From a virus, in the IMG/VR virus record IMGVR_UViG_3300025846_000038, positions 1 through 25,143 of that record: a stretch of DNA of 25,143 nt; one strand, 5' to 3'. Below the pieces are notes generated by a model. It was not told the DNA's origin. It did no database searches and worked only from the letters and a program-made list of their open reading frames with translations. A program made the translations under genes and the position numbers. Positions 1 to 5,754 of the stretch are shown one piece after another (within the stretch, counting starts at the first letter, position 1; every line of letters begins with the position of its first letter).

Positions 1-30
1 AAAACATTAAAAACATATATTTTTTAAATA

Positions 31-51
31 TAAAAAAAATTATTATATTTG
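31..51 (+). promoter_or_regulatory. Putative Bacteroidota-type promoter for the first exported-protein gene
   Basis: The box TATATTTG lies at 44-51 and fits the Bacteroidota -7 consensus TAnnTTTG. The ATG of the next gene is 24 bases downstream of the box. The ATTATATTTG core is shared with the promoter at 4896-4931, but the upstream half of the extended motif is not recognisable here, so this is the weakest member of the set. Confidence 0.45.
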
Positions 52-75
52 ATTATTAACTTTAAATTATTAAAA

Positions 76-612
76 ATGAAAAAATTACAAATTTTAATCT
101 TAGGAATGTTAATGATTACATTAACAAGTTTTTCTCAGTTTTCAATATCAACCACCTGTAATTGGAATGATGCAGCATTAAGAATAAAACCAAATGTGGA
201 TAGTGTATGTATTATCAAAGTACCAATAAATGCCCCAATAACGGTTATTGAAAAAACAAATGATTTATATTTTAAAGTTAAATATAAGGAAAATATTGGT
301 TATATGAAAATATCGTGTATCATTAATGAAGAAGGCAATAGTAAAAAAGATAGAGAAATAAGAGCTAATTTAAAAACTTTGCCAGATATGTCAAAGTTGG
401 GATTAACAGATGAAACTATGGATGATGCAATACGTTTGTATGGTAGCGCAGATGAAAAAAGTCTATACAAAACAGATGGATATAACGCAATAACGTTAAT
501 TTGGCATTGCGCAAGTGGTAAATATCGATCTATAACATATACAATTGGAACATCAGATCATTATAGTTATTATAAAAAAGATTCTGAATATATTTCTGAT
601 TGTGTAAATTAA
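76..612 (+). CDS. Exported protein with SH3b-like domain
   Basis: The protein has 178 residues. It begins with a signal peptide: two lysines, a hydrophobic stretch, and a likely cut at SFSQ near residue 21. Residues about 25-75 (ALRIKPNVDS, then VIEKTNDLYFKVKY and IGYMK) fit a bacterial SH3 (SH3b) fold, which in other proteins binds peptidoglycan or peptides; this assignment is by eye. The C-terminal half, with several aromatic residues and cysteines, is not recognised. I chose the ATG at 76 because the in-frame TTG at 49 lies inside the promoter box, and translation from 76 starts with a textbook signal peptide. It likely acts in the periplasm or on the cell surface. With the next two genes it forms an exported-protein cluster, a plausible superinfection-exclusion or envelope-modifying cargo; that role is inferred from context only. 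Confidence 0.75.
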   Translation: MKKLQILILGMLMITLTSFSQFSISTTCNWNDAALRIKPNVDSVCIIKVPINAPITVIEKTNDLYFKVKYKENIGYMKISCIINEEGNSKKDREIRANLKTLPDMSKLGLTDETMDDAIRLYGSADEKSLYKTDGYNAITLIWHCASGKYRSITYTIGTSDHYSYYKKDSEYISDCVN

Positions 613-649
613 TTCGTAACTTAATAAATATTAATTTAAAATCAAAATT

Positions 650-1159
650 ATGAAAAAAATCTTATTTTTAATGTTTGCAATGTTAATATTAACGTTAACA
701 TCTTTTGGGCAAAATGATTGGGATATATCATTGGGTGTAACTAGTTTTTCTTTAGACACAAAACTTTCATCTAGAGTCGGAATCAATATAGGTGTATCAA
801 TTAATCATTTTTATTGTGATTTATCCAGTAACATGGCAAGTGGAATGGGTGAAGAATTAGATTTTTCTTCTTCCTATACGTATAATGCAAATAAATTGAG
901 TGTGGGTGTTATTAATGTTGGATATAATATTTTCATACTCCCTTCAAAAATTTGGTCTGTTACTCCGATGATTGGATATGGTTATACAAGAGAAATTTAT
1001 GAAGACCCAATTGGTTGGGACACATATTTTTATGGAGATACTAAGTCTTATATTAATTTTGCGGTAATTACTAAAGTCTATATAAATAATGTTGGCATAT
1101 TTGCAGGAACAGGATTAATTGAAAGATTTAAATTTGGTTTATCATATAAATTTAATTAA
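650..1159 (+). CDS. Small outer-membrane beta-barrel protein
   Basis: The protein has 169 residues, with a signal peptide cut near SFG|Q (residue 20). The rest is a series of alternating polar/hydrophobic strands, with repeated patterns such as LSVGVINVGYNIF, WSVTPMIGYGYTR and VGIFAGTGL. It ends in FGLSYKFN, an aromatic-rich terminal strand as in OmpA-like or OMP_b-brl barrels. The size suits an eight-stranded barrel. It lies 37 bases after the previous gene, whose signal peptide is almost the same (LTSFSQ versus LTSFGQ), so the leader may have been duplicated. A phage-coded outer-membrane barrel could mask or replace a receptor, but that is inference. The barrel topology is judged from the residue pattern only. 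Confidence 0.65.
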   Translation: MKKILFLMFAMLILTLTSFGQNDWDISLGVTSFSLDTKLSSRVGINIGVSINHFYCDLSSNMASGMGEELDFSSSYTYNANKLSVGVINVGYNIFILPSKIWSVTPMIGYGYTREIYEDPIGWDTYFYGDTKSYINFAVITKVYINNVGIFAGTGLIERFKFGLSYKFN

Positions 1160-1171
1160 TAAATTAAAACT

Positions 1172-1513
1172 ATGAGAACACTATTAAAAATTACAATCGT
1201 TATATTCCTTTGGATAGGATGTATAACAATGAATGAAGTTAAGTCTCAAACAACTTTAGATACATTAACAGTATATAGAGAAATACATATAGACAGAAGT
1301 CAACCCAATGTAGGTTATAGATGTTCTGAAGACAATCCCGATGGATCATTTATTCTTTCTAAAGATGTTAAACCAATTTATAAATCTAGAATGGCAGCGC
1401 TTAAAGTGTACACTTCTCAAGGTTGGGAGGTAGTTAATGTTTTTTATAAAAATGGAGAAGATTTTTACGCGATTTATTTACTTAAAAGGACTAAACCAGG
1501 CTTTAGAAGATAG
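1172..1513 (+). CDS. Exported DUF4177-like protein
   Basis: The protein has 113 residues with an N-terminal hydrophobic signal segment; a likely cut is after VKS (near residue 25). A cysteine in WIGC is not preceded by a good lipobox, so a lipoprotein is less likely. The C-terminal third (ALKVYTSQGWEVVNVFYK, then YAIYLLKR) matches the DUF4177 pattern, in which a GWE turn is followed by strands ending in a basic KR motif. The molecular role of that domain is unknown. The gene lies 12 bases behind the barrel gene and probably shares its transcript. Confidence 0.6.
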   Translation: MRTLLKITIVIFLWIGCITMNEVKSQTTLDTLTVYREIHIDRSQPNVGYRCSEDNPDGSFILSKDVKPIYKSRMAALKVYTSQGWEVVNVFYKNGEDFYAIYLLKRTKPGFRR

Positions 1514-1538
1514 AATAACAAATTAAAAATTATAAATT

Positions 1539-1856
1539 ATGAAAACATTAAACGCAACAATTTCACGAGCAAGCAAAGGCTCAAGCGAAGGACGCAGTAT
1601 TTGGATTGATTCAGATCAATACTCTAAAAAACAAACACTTAACGCTTTAAATAATAATTTCAATTCTCTTCTTGGCTCAGGAGATAAATTTTATTTAAAA
1701 GTTAAAATCGGCAATGATATTCACACTTTTAATGGGCATTGCAATAAATCTCGAGGAGATTTTTATATCGGAAACAAAGAATGGAAAAGAGTATGTAATC
1801 TTGAATTTCCAGTTGGATCTATAATTAAATGTGAAATTCTTGCTTTAGAGTACTAA
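1539..1856 (+). CDS. Hypothetical protein, 105 aa
   Basis: The predicted product has no signal peptide and no membrane segment. It is basic near the N-terminus, and its second half looks like a small beta-rich fold (FYLKVKIGN, HTFNGHC, GDFYIGNKEW). I do not recognise a family. An A/T-rich leader (AAATTATAAATT) stands directly before the ATG, as with other genes here. It ends 5 bases before the cysteine-peptidase-like gene, so the two are probably co-transcribed. Confidence 0.55.
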   Translation: MKTLNATISRASKGSSEGRSIWIDSDQYSKKQTLNALNNNFNSLLGSGDKFYLKVKIGNDIHTFNGHCNKSRGDFYIGNKEWKRVCNLEFPVGSIIKCEILALEY

Positions 1857-1861
1857 ATCCT

Positions 1862-2275
1862 ATGATACCTGTTAAACAAAAATATCTTCATATCCCGGGC
1901 AAACAAAACGGCGATTGCTGGCGTGCTGCCATTGCTTCGATTATTGAATGTGACATTGAAGACTTGCCAATGATACCTATTGAAGAAAGTTGGTCTGAAT
2001 ACGGTTTTAAAATGGATAAAAGACTTGCTGAATTAGGTTGGGAGATCACTCAATATAAAGTCCGCTGTATTACTGAGGGTATGTTAGCTTCTCCTGACAC
2101 CAATGGTTATGTACTGGCTTTGGGCAAAAGTCCAAGGTTTAATAGTTCTGTTGAGAGAGTTAATCATTATGTGGTTTGGAAAAATGGCATGGTGCATGAC
2201 CCACATCCCGAGAATCTAAGCATTTTAGATATTATTGATTTTGAGGTATTACGCAAGATTCCTAAATCTGTATAG
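1862..2275 (+). CDS. Papain-like cysteine peptidase candidate (C39-like fold)
   Basis: The protein has 137 residues. Cys19 in GDCWRAAIASII opens a helix as in papain-like and C39 peptidases. His102 in NHYVVWKNG and Asp113 in VHDPHPE stand in the order and spacing expected for a Cys-His-Asp triad, and the GDCW...NHYVVW...HDP pattern is common in short phage proteins annotated as papain-like. No signal peptide is present, so it would act in the cytoplasm. The substrate is unknown; protein processing or removal of a modifier are both possible. It is 11 bases upstream of the methyltransferase gene, and both are more GC-rich than their neighbours over about the same stretch. Confidence 0.6.
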   Translation: MIPVKQKYLHIPGKQNGDCWRAAIASIIECDIEDLPMIPIEESWSEYGFKMDKRLAELGWEITQYKVRCITEGMLASPDTNGYVLALGKSPRFNSSVERVNHYVVWKNGMVHDPHPENLSILDIIDFEVLRKIPKSV

Positions 2276-2286
2276 TTAGCCCTAAC

Positions 2287-2820
2287 ATGAAGTACAAAAC
2301 TATATATGTTGATCCTCCCTGGAATCTCTCTGGCGGTGGCAAGATTAAGCGTGGCGCCGATAAGCATTATCCTCTCATGCAAACCCAAGCTATCTTCGAT
2401 ATGAAGCCTTTCATCGAAGAACTTTCTGATGATCAGTGTCACATGTACATGTGGGTCACAAATAATTTTCTTGAAACTGGATTAAAAATAATGGCTCATT
2501 GGGAATTCAAATACATCACAAATATCGTATGGGTAAAAAATCAAATTGGAACTGGACAGTACTTTCGTGGCCAACATGAAATTTTGCTTTTTGGTCGTAA
2601 AGGAGCTCCCATGCCTTATAAACATATAAAAAATATCCCTTCAGTTGTTTTTTCAAATAAGGCAAATCACTCACAAAAACCTCACGAATTTTATAGTATC
2701 ATTGAAAAAGTAAGTTACGCTCCTTATATAGAATTATTTGCAAGAAATAAAAGAGAAAATTGGGATAGTTGGGGAAATGAAATTAAATCTGAAGATACAA
2801 ATTCAAAAGGTCTCTTTTAA
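2287..2820 (+). CDS. MT-A70 family N6-adenine methyltransferase
   Basis: The protein has 177 residues. The catalytic DPPW motif is at residues 9-12, after a short strand (YKTIYV), as in MT-A70 enzymes. The MYMWVTNNF, IVWVKNQIGTGQYFRGQHE and HSQKPHEFYSIIE segments follow in the usual family order, and the C-terminus has ELFARNKRENWDSWGNE, the family's typical ending. It is predicted to transfer a methyl group from S-adenosylmethionine to N6 of adenine, most likely in DNA. No cognate restriction enzyme is adjacent, so a role in shielding phage DNA from host nucleases is the simplest guess. The first 60 or so codons are visibly richer in G and C than the rest. Confidence 0.88.
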   Translation: MKYKTIYVDPPWNLSGGGKIKRGADKHYPLMQTQAIFDMKPFIEELSDDQCHMYMWVTNNFLETGLKIMAHWEFKYITNIVWVKNQIGTGQYFRGQHEILLFGRKGAPMPYKHIKNIPSVVFSNKANHSQKPHEFYSIIEKVSYAPYIELFARNKRENWDSWGNEIKSEDTNSKGLF

Positions 2821-2838
2821 TATATGCTAAAAAGGATA

Positions 2839-2846
2839 TATAAAGA
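2839..2846 (+). promoter_or_regulatory. Possible late-type promoter box before the lysozyme gene
   Basis: TATAAAGA lies 12 bases before the lysozyme ATG. It matches the T4 late box TATAAATA in six of eight positions, and its spacing to the start codon resembles the exact match at 4866-4873. In sequence this AT-rich such boxes arise by chance, so the call is weak. Confidence 0.25.
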
Positions 2847-2858
2847 AAAACCTATGGC

Positions 2859-3674
2859 ATGCTAGTAAACGAATCAGTGTATTCATTCCTAAATGAAGAA
2901 TTTATTGCTCAAGAAATCATCAATGAGAGATTCGATATTAATAAAATTAAGGATAAGGTAAAGAAAACTGCTATTCTTACTTCGATGTTTCTATTTGCTG
3001 CAAATCAACAAGGTTATAAAAATCTTCCTTCTAAAGAAGAAGTTAAGCATAATCATACAATTGGTGTTTTAGCGAATCAAAGAAATCTAACACTTAAAGA
3101 GATAGAGCAAAAATTTGAAAATCTTTTTGATATCTATTTTTATGAAACACCGCAAATATCACAAACACCGCAAATAAATTACGATATTTTGCAGAATCCT
3201 ATGACTCTAATAACTAGCCCAGAAGGAATAAAGTTTATTAAAGATCATGAAAAACTTAGTTTAGAAGCTTATTCAATTGGAGATGGAAAAGTTACAGTTG
3301 GCTGGGGTCATGCAGAACCAGAAGGAACTTCAGAATTTGAAATAGGCCAAACTATTTCTAAATCTGTAGCCAGTAAATTATTCAGGAAAGATATAAAAAC
3401 AGTAGAAGCAGGGGTTAGAGGTTTATTTAGATTATGGAAAGGAAGAGGATTAGATGTTAACATCTCTCAGCATATGTGGGATTCTATGATTTCAATGGCC
3501 TTTAATATGGGGGTGGATGGATTAAGAGGATCTGACGTAATTTTAGCTCTCAGAGATGAAGACTATATTCAAGCAGCCGATAGTATTTTAACTACAAATG
3601 TAGATGATAAGTTCCCTGGATTGGAAAGAAGAAGAACCGATGAGAGAAAGCTTTTTATAAAAGATTTAATCTAA
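2859..3674 (+). CDS. T4-type lysozyme (GH24) with N-terminal extension
   Basis: The protein has 271 residues. The GH24 domain starts near residue 118: Glu131 in DHEKLSLEAY, then GDGKVTVGWGH with Thr146, exactly 15 residues after the glutamate as in T4 lysozyme (Glu11, Thr26). The usual catalytic aspartate position (+9) is isoleucine, and the nearest aspartate is Asp142 (+11), so the loop is shifted. The domain continues through MISMAFNMGVDGL to PGLERRRTDERKLF, the usual GH24 ending. It should cleave peptidoglycan glycosidic bonds. About 115 residues precede the domain: an acidic/hydrophobic start (SFLNEEFIAQEIINE), a weak hydrophobic stretch (TAILTSMFLFAA, residues 38-49), and a linker with two TPQI units. 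This extension may be a membrane or head-targeting element. The stop overlaps the facing gene by 4 bases. Confidence 0.88.
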   Translation: MLVNESVYSFLNEEFIAQEIINERFDINKIKDKVKKTAILTSMFLFAANQQGYKNLPSKEEVKHNHTIGVLANQRNLTLKEIEQKFENLFDIYFYETPQISQTPQINYDILQNPMTLITSPEGIKFIKDHEKLSLEAYSIGDGKVTVGWGHAEPEGTSEFEIGQTISKSVASKLFRKDIKTVEAGVRGLFRLWKGRGLDVNISQHMWDSMISMAFNMGVDGLRGSDVILALRDEDYIQAADSILTTNVDDKFPGLERRRTDERKLFIKDLI

Positions 3675-3892
3675 TGTTTATATACTAATGTGATCCAAAA
3701 TGCAGCAAACCCGCCGGTTAATGTGAGTACCATATCTTTCCAGTCAAATATGCCACCCTTGTATTTATCATAGAATTCTTTTCCAACTGCCATCAAAACT
3801 ACAGATAAAATCATTACAATTAATGAGAATTGAAGACAGGTTGCCAGAAAAAAACCTCCTAAAAAATGAATTATTAAATCTTCTCTTATCAT
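3671..3892 (-). CDS. Small two-helix membrane protein, holin candidate
   Basis: The protein has 73 residues with two hydrophobic helices, about residues 8-36 and 52-70, separated by a GKEFYDKYKGGIFDWKDM loop. The pattern of HFLGGF, GKE-D and FDWKD followed by TGGF is one I associate with small phage and bacterial membrane proteins of unknown function. It is the last gene of a leftward operon and converges on the lysozyme gene with a 4-base overlap. Position beside an endolysin and two membrane helices make a holin possible, but it is encoded on the opposite strand, and no sequence feature proves the role. Confidence 0.6.
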   Translation of the reverse strand: MIREDLIIHFLGGFFLATCLQFSLIVMILSVVLMAVGKEFYDKYKGGIFDWKDMVLTLTGGFAAFWITLVYKH

Positions 3893-3910
3893 ATTATTAA
3901 GTTATTTTAA

Positions 3911-4387
3911 TTATTCAGCAGCTTCTCTTAAAGCATCCATCAATTCATGTATATTTTTGAATGTTTGTTTCAATACTCCTTTTTTGTGTGATGCATGTTC
4001 ATAATCTCTGAATGGATTAGATGAAGATTTTTCAAATTCTTCTCCATTTTCTCCATCTTCATATTCCATAGACATTTTACCTGATGTATATACAGTTTTA
4101 GCATCAATGGAAATTTCTTTAGTTTCTGGATCAAGTGTTAACACACCATCAACCTCTACTTCATAAAATGTTTTATTATATCCCGACATTTGATGATCAA
4201 TTGTGCCATGTATTTCAACAGTAATTGCATTTATTTCATCAAAAATACTTAAATTAAAAACACTTCCATGATTAGTTTCATCAAAATTATCTTCAATTTG
4301 TTTCATTAAAGGTGTTATGCCAATATGCATGTCTTTAATAGGATCAGATTCTTCTTTAAATGCTTCGCTTACGAACTTAGCTCTCAT
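3911..4387 (-). CDS. Leader-bearing unknown protein A (158 aa)
   Basis: Two ATGs are possible, at 4393 and 4387. I chose 4387 because it makes an ATGA overlap with the stop of the upstream gene and gives an N-terminus (MRAKFVSEAF) aligned with that of the upstream protein. Residues 1-23 match the upstream protein at M-x-A-x-F-x-x-E-x-F-x-E-x-S-D-P-I-x-D-M-x-x-G. After that the sequences differ completely. The remainder is acidic and beta-rich (ITVEIHGTI, YEVEVDGVLTL, EISIDAKTVYTSG) and ends in a helix (IHELMDALREAAE). I know no family for it. The leader resembles a T4 capsid-targeting sequence, so it may be a virion internal protein. Confidence 0.6.
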   Translation of the reverse strand: MRAKFVSEAFKEESDPIKDMHIGITPLMKQIEDNFDETNHGSVFNLSIFDEINAITVEIHGTIDHQMSGYNKTFYEVEVDGVLTLDPETKEISIDAKTVYTSGKMSMEYEDGENGEEFEKSSSNPFRDYEHASHKKGVLKQTFKNIHELMDALREAAE

Positions 4388-4851
4388 AGCCATGTTTCTA
4401 TTTCTTTTAATGTTTGCAACTGTTTCTCAACTGTTTTAATACGTTTTGCAATTTTTACTTTGGTACCATATTTTCTTTTAATCAAAACTTTTATAGACAC
4501 CATTGGATCATGAGAAACTTTGCATATATTACTTCCATAGTCATTAGCTAAACTAAAACCACCTTTCCAGCCTTCTTCACGTGCAGCTGCTGTAGTAGAA
4601 TAAAAATATTGAACATCCATGCTCTTATCCTCATCGTAATCAACGGCATTCTCATCTCCTTGAATATTAATCTCATAGTGACCATCTCCGAATTCAAAGG
4701 ATTTGTTAATTTCAGCTTCAATATCATATTTTTTAAGTTCTTTAACCAACCATGGCAGAAGAACTTTAGGATTGTTTTTTAAACCCACTCCCATGTCTAT
4801 AATAGGATCGGAACCTTCTGTAAATTTCTCATTAATAAACTGAGCTTTCAT
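4384..4851 (-). CDS. Leader-bearing unknown protein B (155 aa)
   Basis: First gene of a three-gene leftward operon (4851 to 3671). The N-terminus MKAQFINEKFTEGSDPI is the leader shared with the next gene. It contains INE, which fits the (I/L)-x-E cleavage rule of the T4 prohead protease. The body has an amphipathic helix (PKVLLPWLVKELKKYDI), a beta-rich acidic middle with YFYSTTAAAREEGWKGG, and a basic C-terminal part (IKRKYGTKVKIAKRIK) that could form a coiled coil or bind nucleic acid. There is no signal peptide. A TATAAATA box stands 14 bases before the ATG. Function is not recognised. Confidence 0.6.
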   Translation of the reverse strand: MKAQFINEKFTEGSDPIIDMGVGLKNNPKVLLPWLVKELKKYDIEAEINKSFEFGDGHYEINIQGDENAVDYDEDKSMDVQYFYSTTAAAREEGWKGGFSLANDYGSNICKVSHDPMVSIKVLIKRKYGTKVKIAKRIKTVEKQLQTLKEIETWL

Positions 4852-4865
4852 TATTAATTGTATTT

Positions 4866-4873
4866 TATTTATA
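4866..4873 (-). promoter_or_regulatory. T4-late-like promoter box for the leftward leader operon
   Basis: On the minus strand this reads TATAAATA, the exact T4 late promoter consensus, ending 14 bases before the ATG of the first leftward gene. The window also encodes a gp45-like clamp, which in T4 activates late transcription. No late sigma or coactivator (gp55/gp33) is visible in the window, so the mechanism is inferred. Confidence 0.4.
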
Positions 4874-4895
4874 TATTCAGTGAAAATAGTTGCCT

Positions 4896-4931
4896 AAATA
4901 TTTTTTTGTATCAAAAAATTGATTATATTTG
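4896..4931 (+). promoter_or_regulatory. Extended phage promoter motif, copy for the nuclease gene
   Basis: AAATATTTTTTTG, then ATCAAAAAATTGAT, then TATATTTG at 4924-4931. The last box is a perfect Bacteroidota -7 element (TAnnTTTG). The TTTG at 4905-4908 could be the -33 element, but the gap of 15 bases is shorter than usual for that class. The ATG is 37 bases downstream of the box. Related copies are at 5684, 11643 and 19396. Confidence 0.65.
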
Positions 4932-4968
4932 TATTGTAATAGCAATTAAATCATTAAAACTAAAGAAA

Positions 4969-5574
4969 ATGAAAATTACAAAAAAAGAAACTTTAACTGA
5001 AGCTCCTAAGTATCTTAATGAAAAATGTTTTAATATACGTGAAGCTCATATCGAGTATGGTAGTATTAAAATTCCTACATTTCCACAAATATTTGCAAAC
5101 TCTAATCAATCAGGGCAAGATCAAACAAAAATGTTAAGTTCTATTATTAATAACTTTCTTTACGGTTATATTAAAAAGTATAAAAATGTCGATATTAAAC
5201 AAGAAGCGAATAATCATGATGCTTTATATCATATTAATTTTTTGGAATTTAAATCAACATTAGCAAAAAATGGTTTTGTTAAGGAATGGATTGGAAATAA
5301 AGCATCAAATAAAACTCCCATACATGTACTTATAGCGTACACTTGCAATGATACAACTATAACAGGATTGTTTATTGGTGTAATTGATTTAACAAAAGGC
5401 AGAAAAGACAGAGAAATATATTCAGGTTGGAAACACGGAAAGTCAGAAAACTCGAGTTATTCCAAACTGCAAATTGATATTCGAGACGATGATAAAATGC
5501 ATGTCTTAATAGGAAAACGAAAAAAGTTAACAGCCATCAACAAATATCAGCATTATGAAGTAGAAATGTTTTAA
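4969..5574 (+). CDS. Putative PD-(D/E)XK (restriction-endonuclease-fold) nuclease
   Basis: The protein has 201 residues. I chose the ATG at 4969 because an in-frame upstream reading would cross the promoter. Asp84, then Glu93-Phe-Lys95 (HDALYHINFLEFKST), gives the D-x(8)-ExK core of the PD-(D/E)XK superfamily. It is followed by W107-IGNKASNK and the strand HVLIAYTC, then LFIGVIDL and a W-containing turn (YSGWKHGK), an order I associate with type II restriction-like enzymes. No partner methyltransferase is adjacent; the nearest is MT-A70 at 2287. The gene appears monocistronic with its own promoter. The start (LTEAPKYLNEK) faintly recalls the leaders of the genes just upstream. Catalysis and target are unproven, and the family is inferred from motif order only. 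Confidence 0.55.
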   Translation: MKITKKETLTEAPKYLNEKCFNIREAHIEYGSIKIPTFPQIFANSNQSGQDQTKMLSSIINNFLYGYIKKYKNVDIKQEANNHDALYHINFLEFKSTLAKNGFVKEWIGNKASNKTPIHVLIAYTCNDTTITGLFIGVIDLTKGRKDREIYSGWKHGKSENSSYSKLQIDIRDDDKMHVLIGKRKKLTAINKYQHYEVEMF

Positions 5575-5683
5575 ATCTGCTCTAGAGTACTAGCATTATT
5601 CCGAGTTGCTTAGACACTAATTATATGGACACTTTGAACATAGTTTTGCATATTTAGTTAATGTTTTGTTAAAATAATCCATC

Positions 5684-5720
5684 AAATATTTTTTTTTGTC
5701 AAAGAAATTGATTATATTAC
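5684..5720 (+). promoter_or_regulatory. Extended phage promoter motif, copy for the LamG-like lipoprotein
   Basis: The motif has a T-rich block, TTTG at 5695-5698, TCAAAGAAATTGAT, and TATATTAC at 5713-5720. It differs from the copy at 11643 mainly in the T-run and in the last base (C for G). The ATG lies 34 bases downstream, after two tandem ACAATTAAAA units. The 109 bases between the nuclease stop and this motif show no gene or clear terminator. Confidence 0.7.
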
Positions 5721-5754
5721 TAATACATTAAAAAAACAATTAAAAACAATTAAA

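Noticed and set aside
2167-2442. 91-codon minus-strand frame across the peptidase/methyltransferase junction
   Set aside because: It is antisense to two convincingly coding genes and has no recognisable product.
4325-4513. 62-codon plus-strand frame rich in F and S
   Set aside because: It is antisense to the two leader-bearing genes, which share a conserved N-terminus on the other strand; the F/S-rich composition is typical of a shadow.
5575-5683. Possible tRNA or structured RNA between the nuclease gene and the promoter
   Set aside because: No cloverleaf, no T-arm GTTCGA-like box, and no long stem could be found; only short palindromes such as CTCTAGAG.
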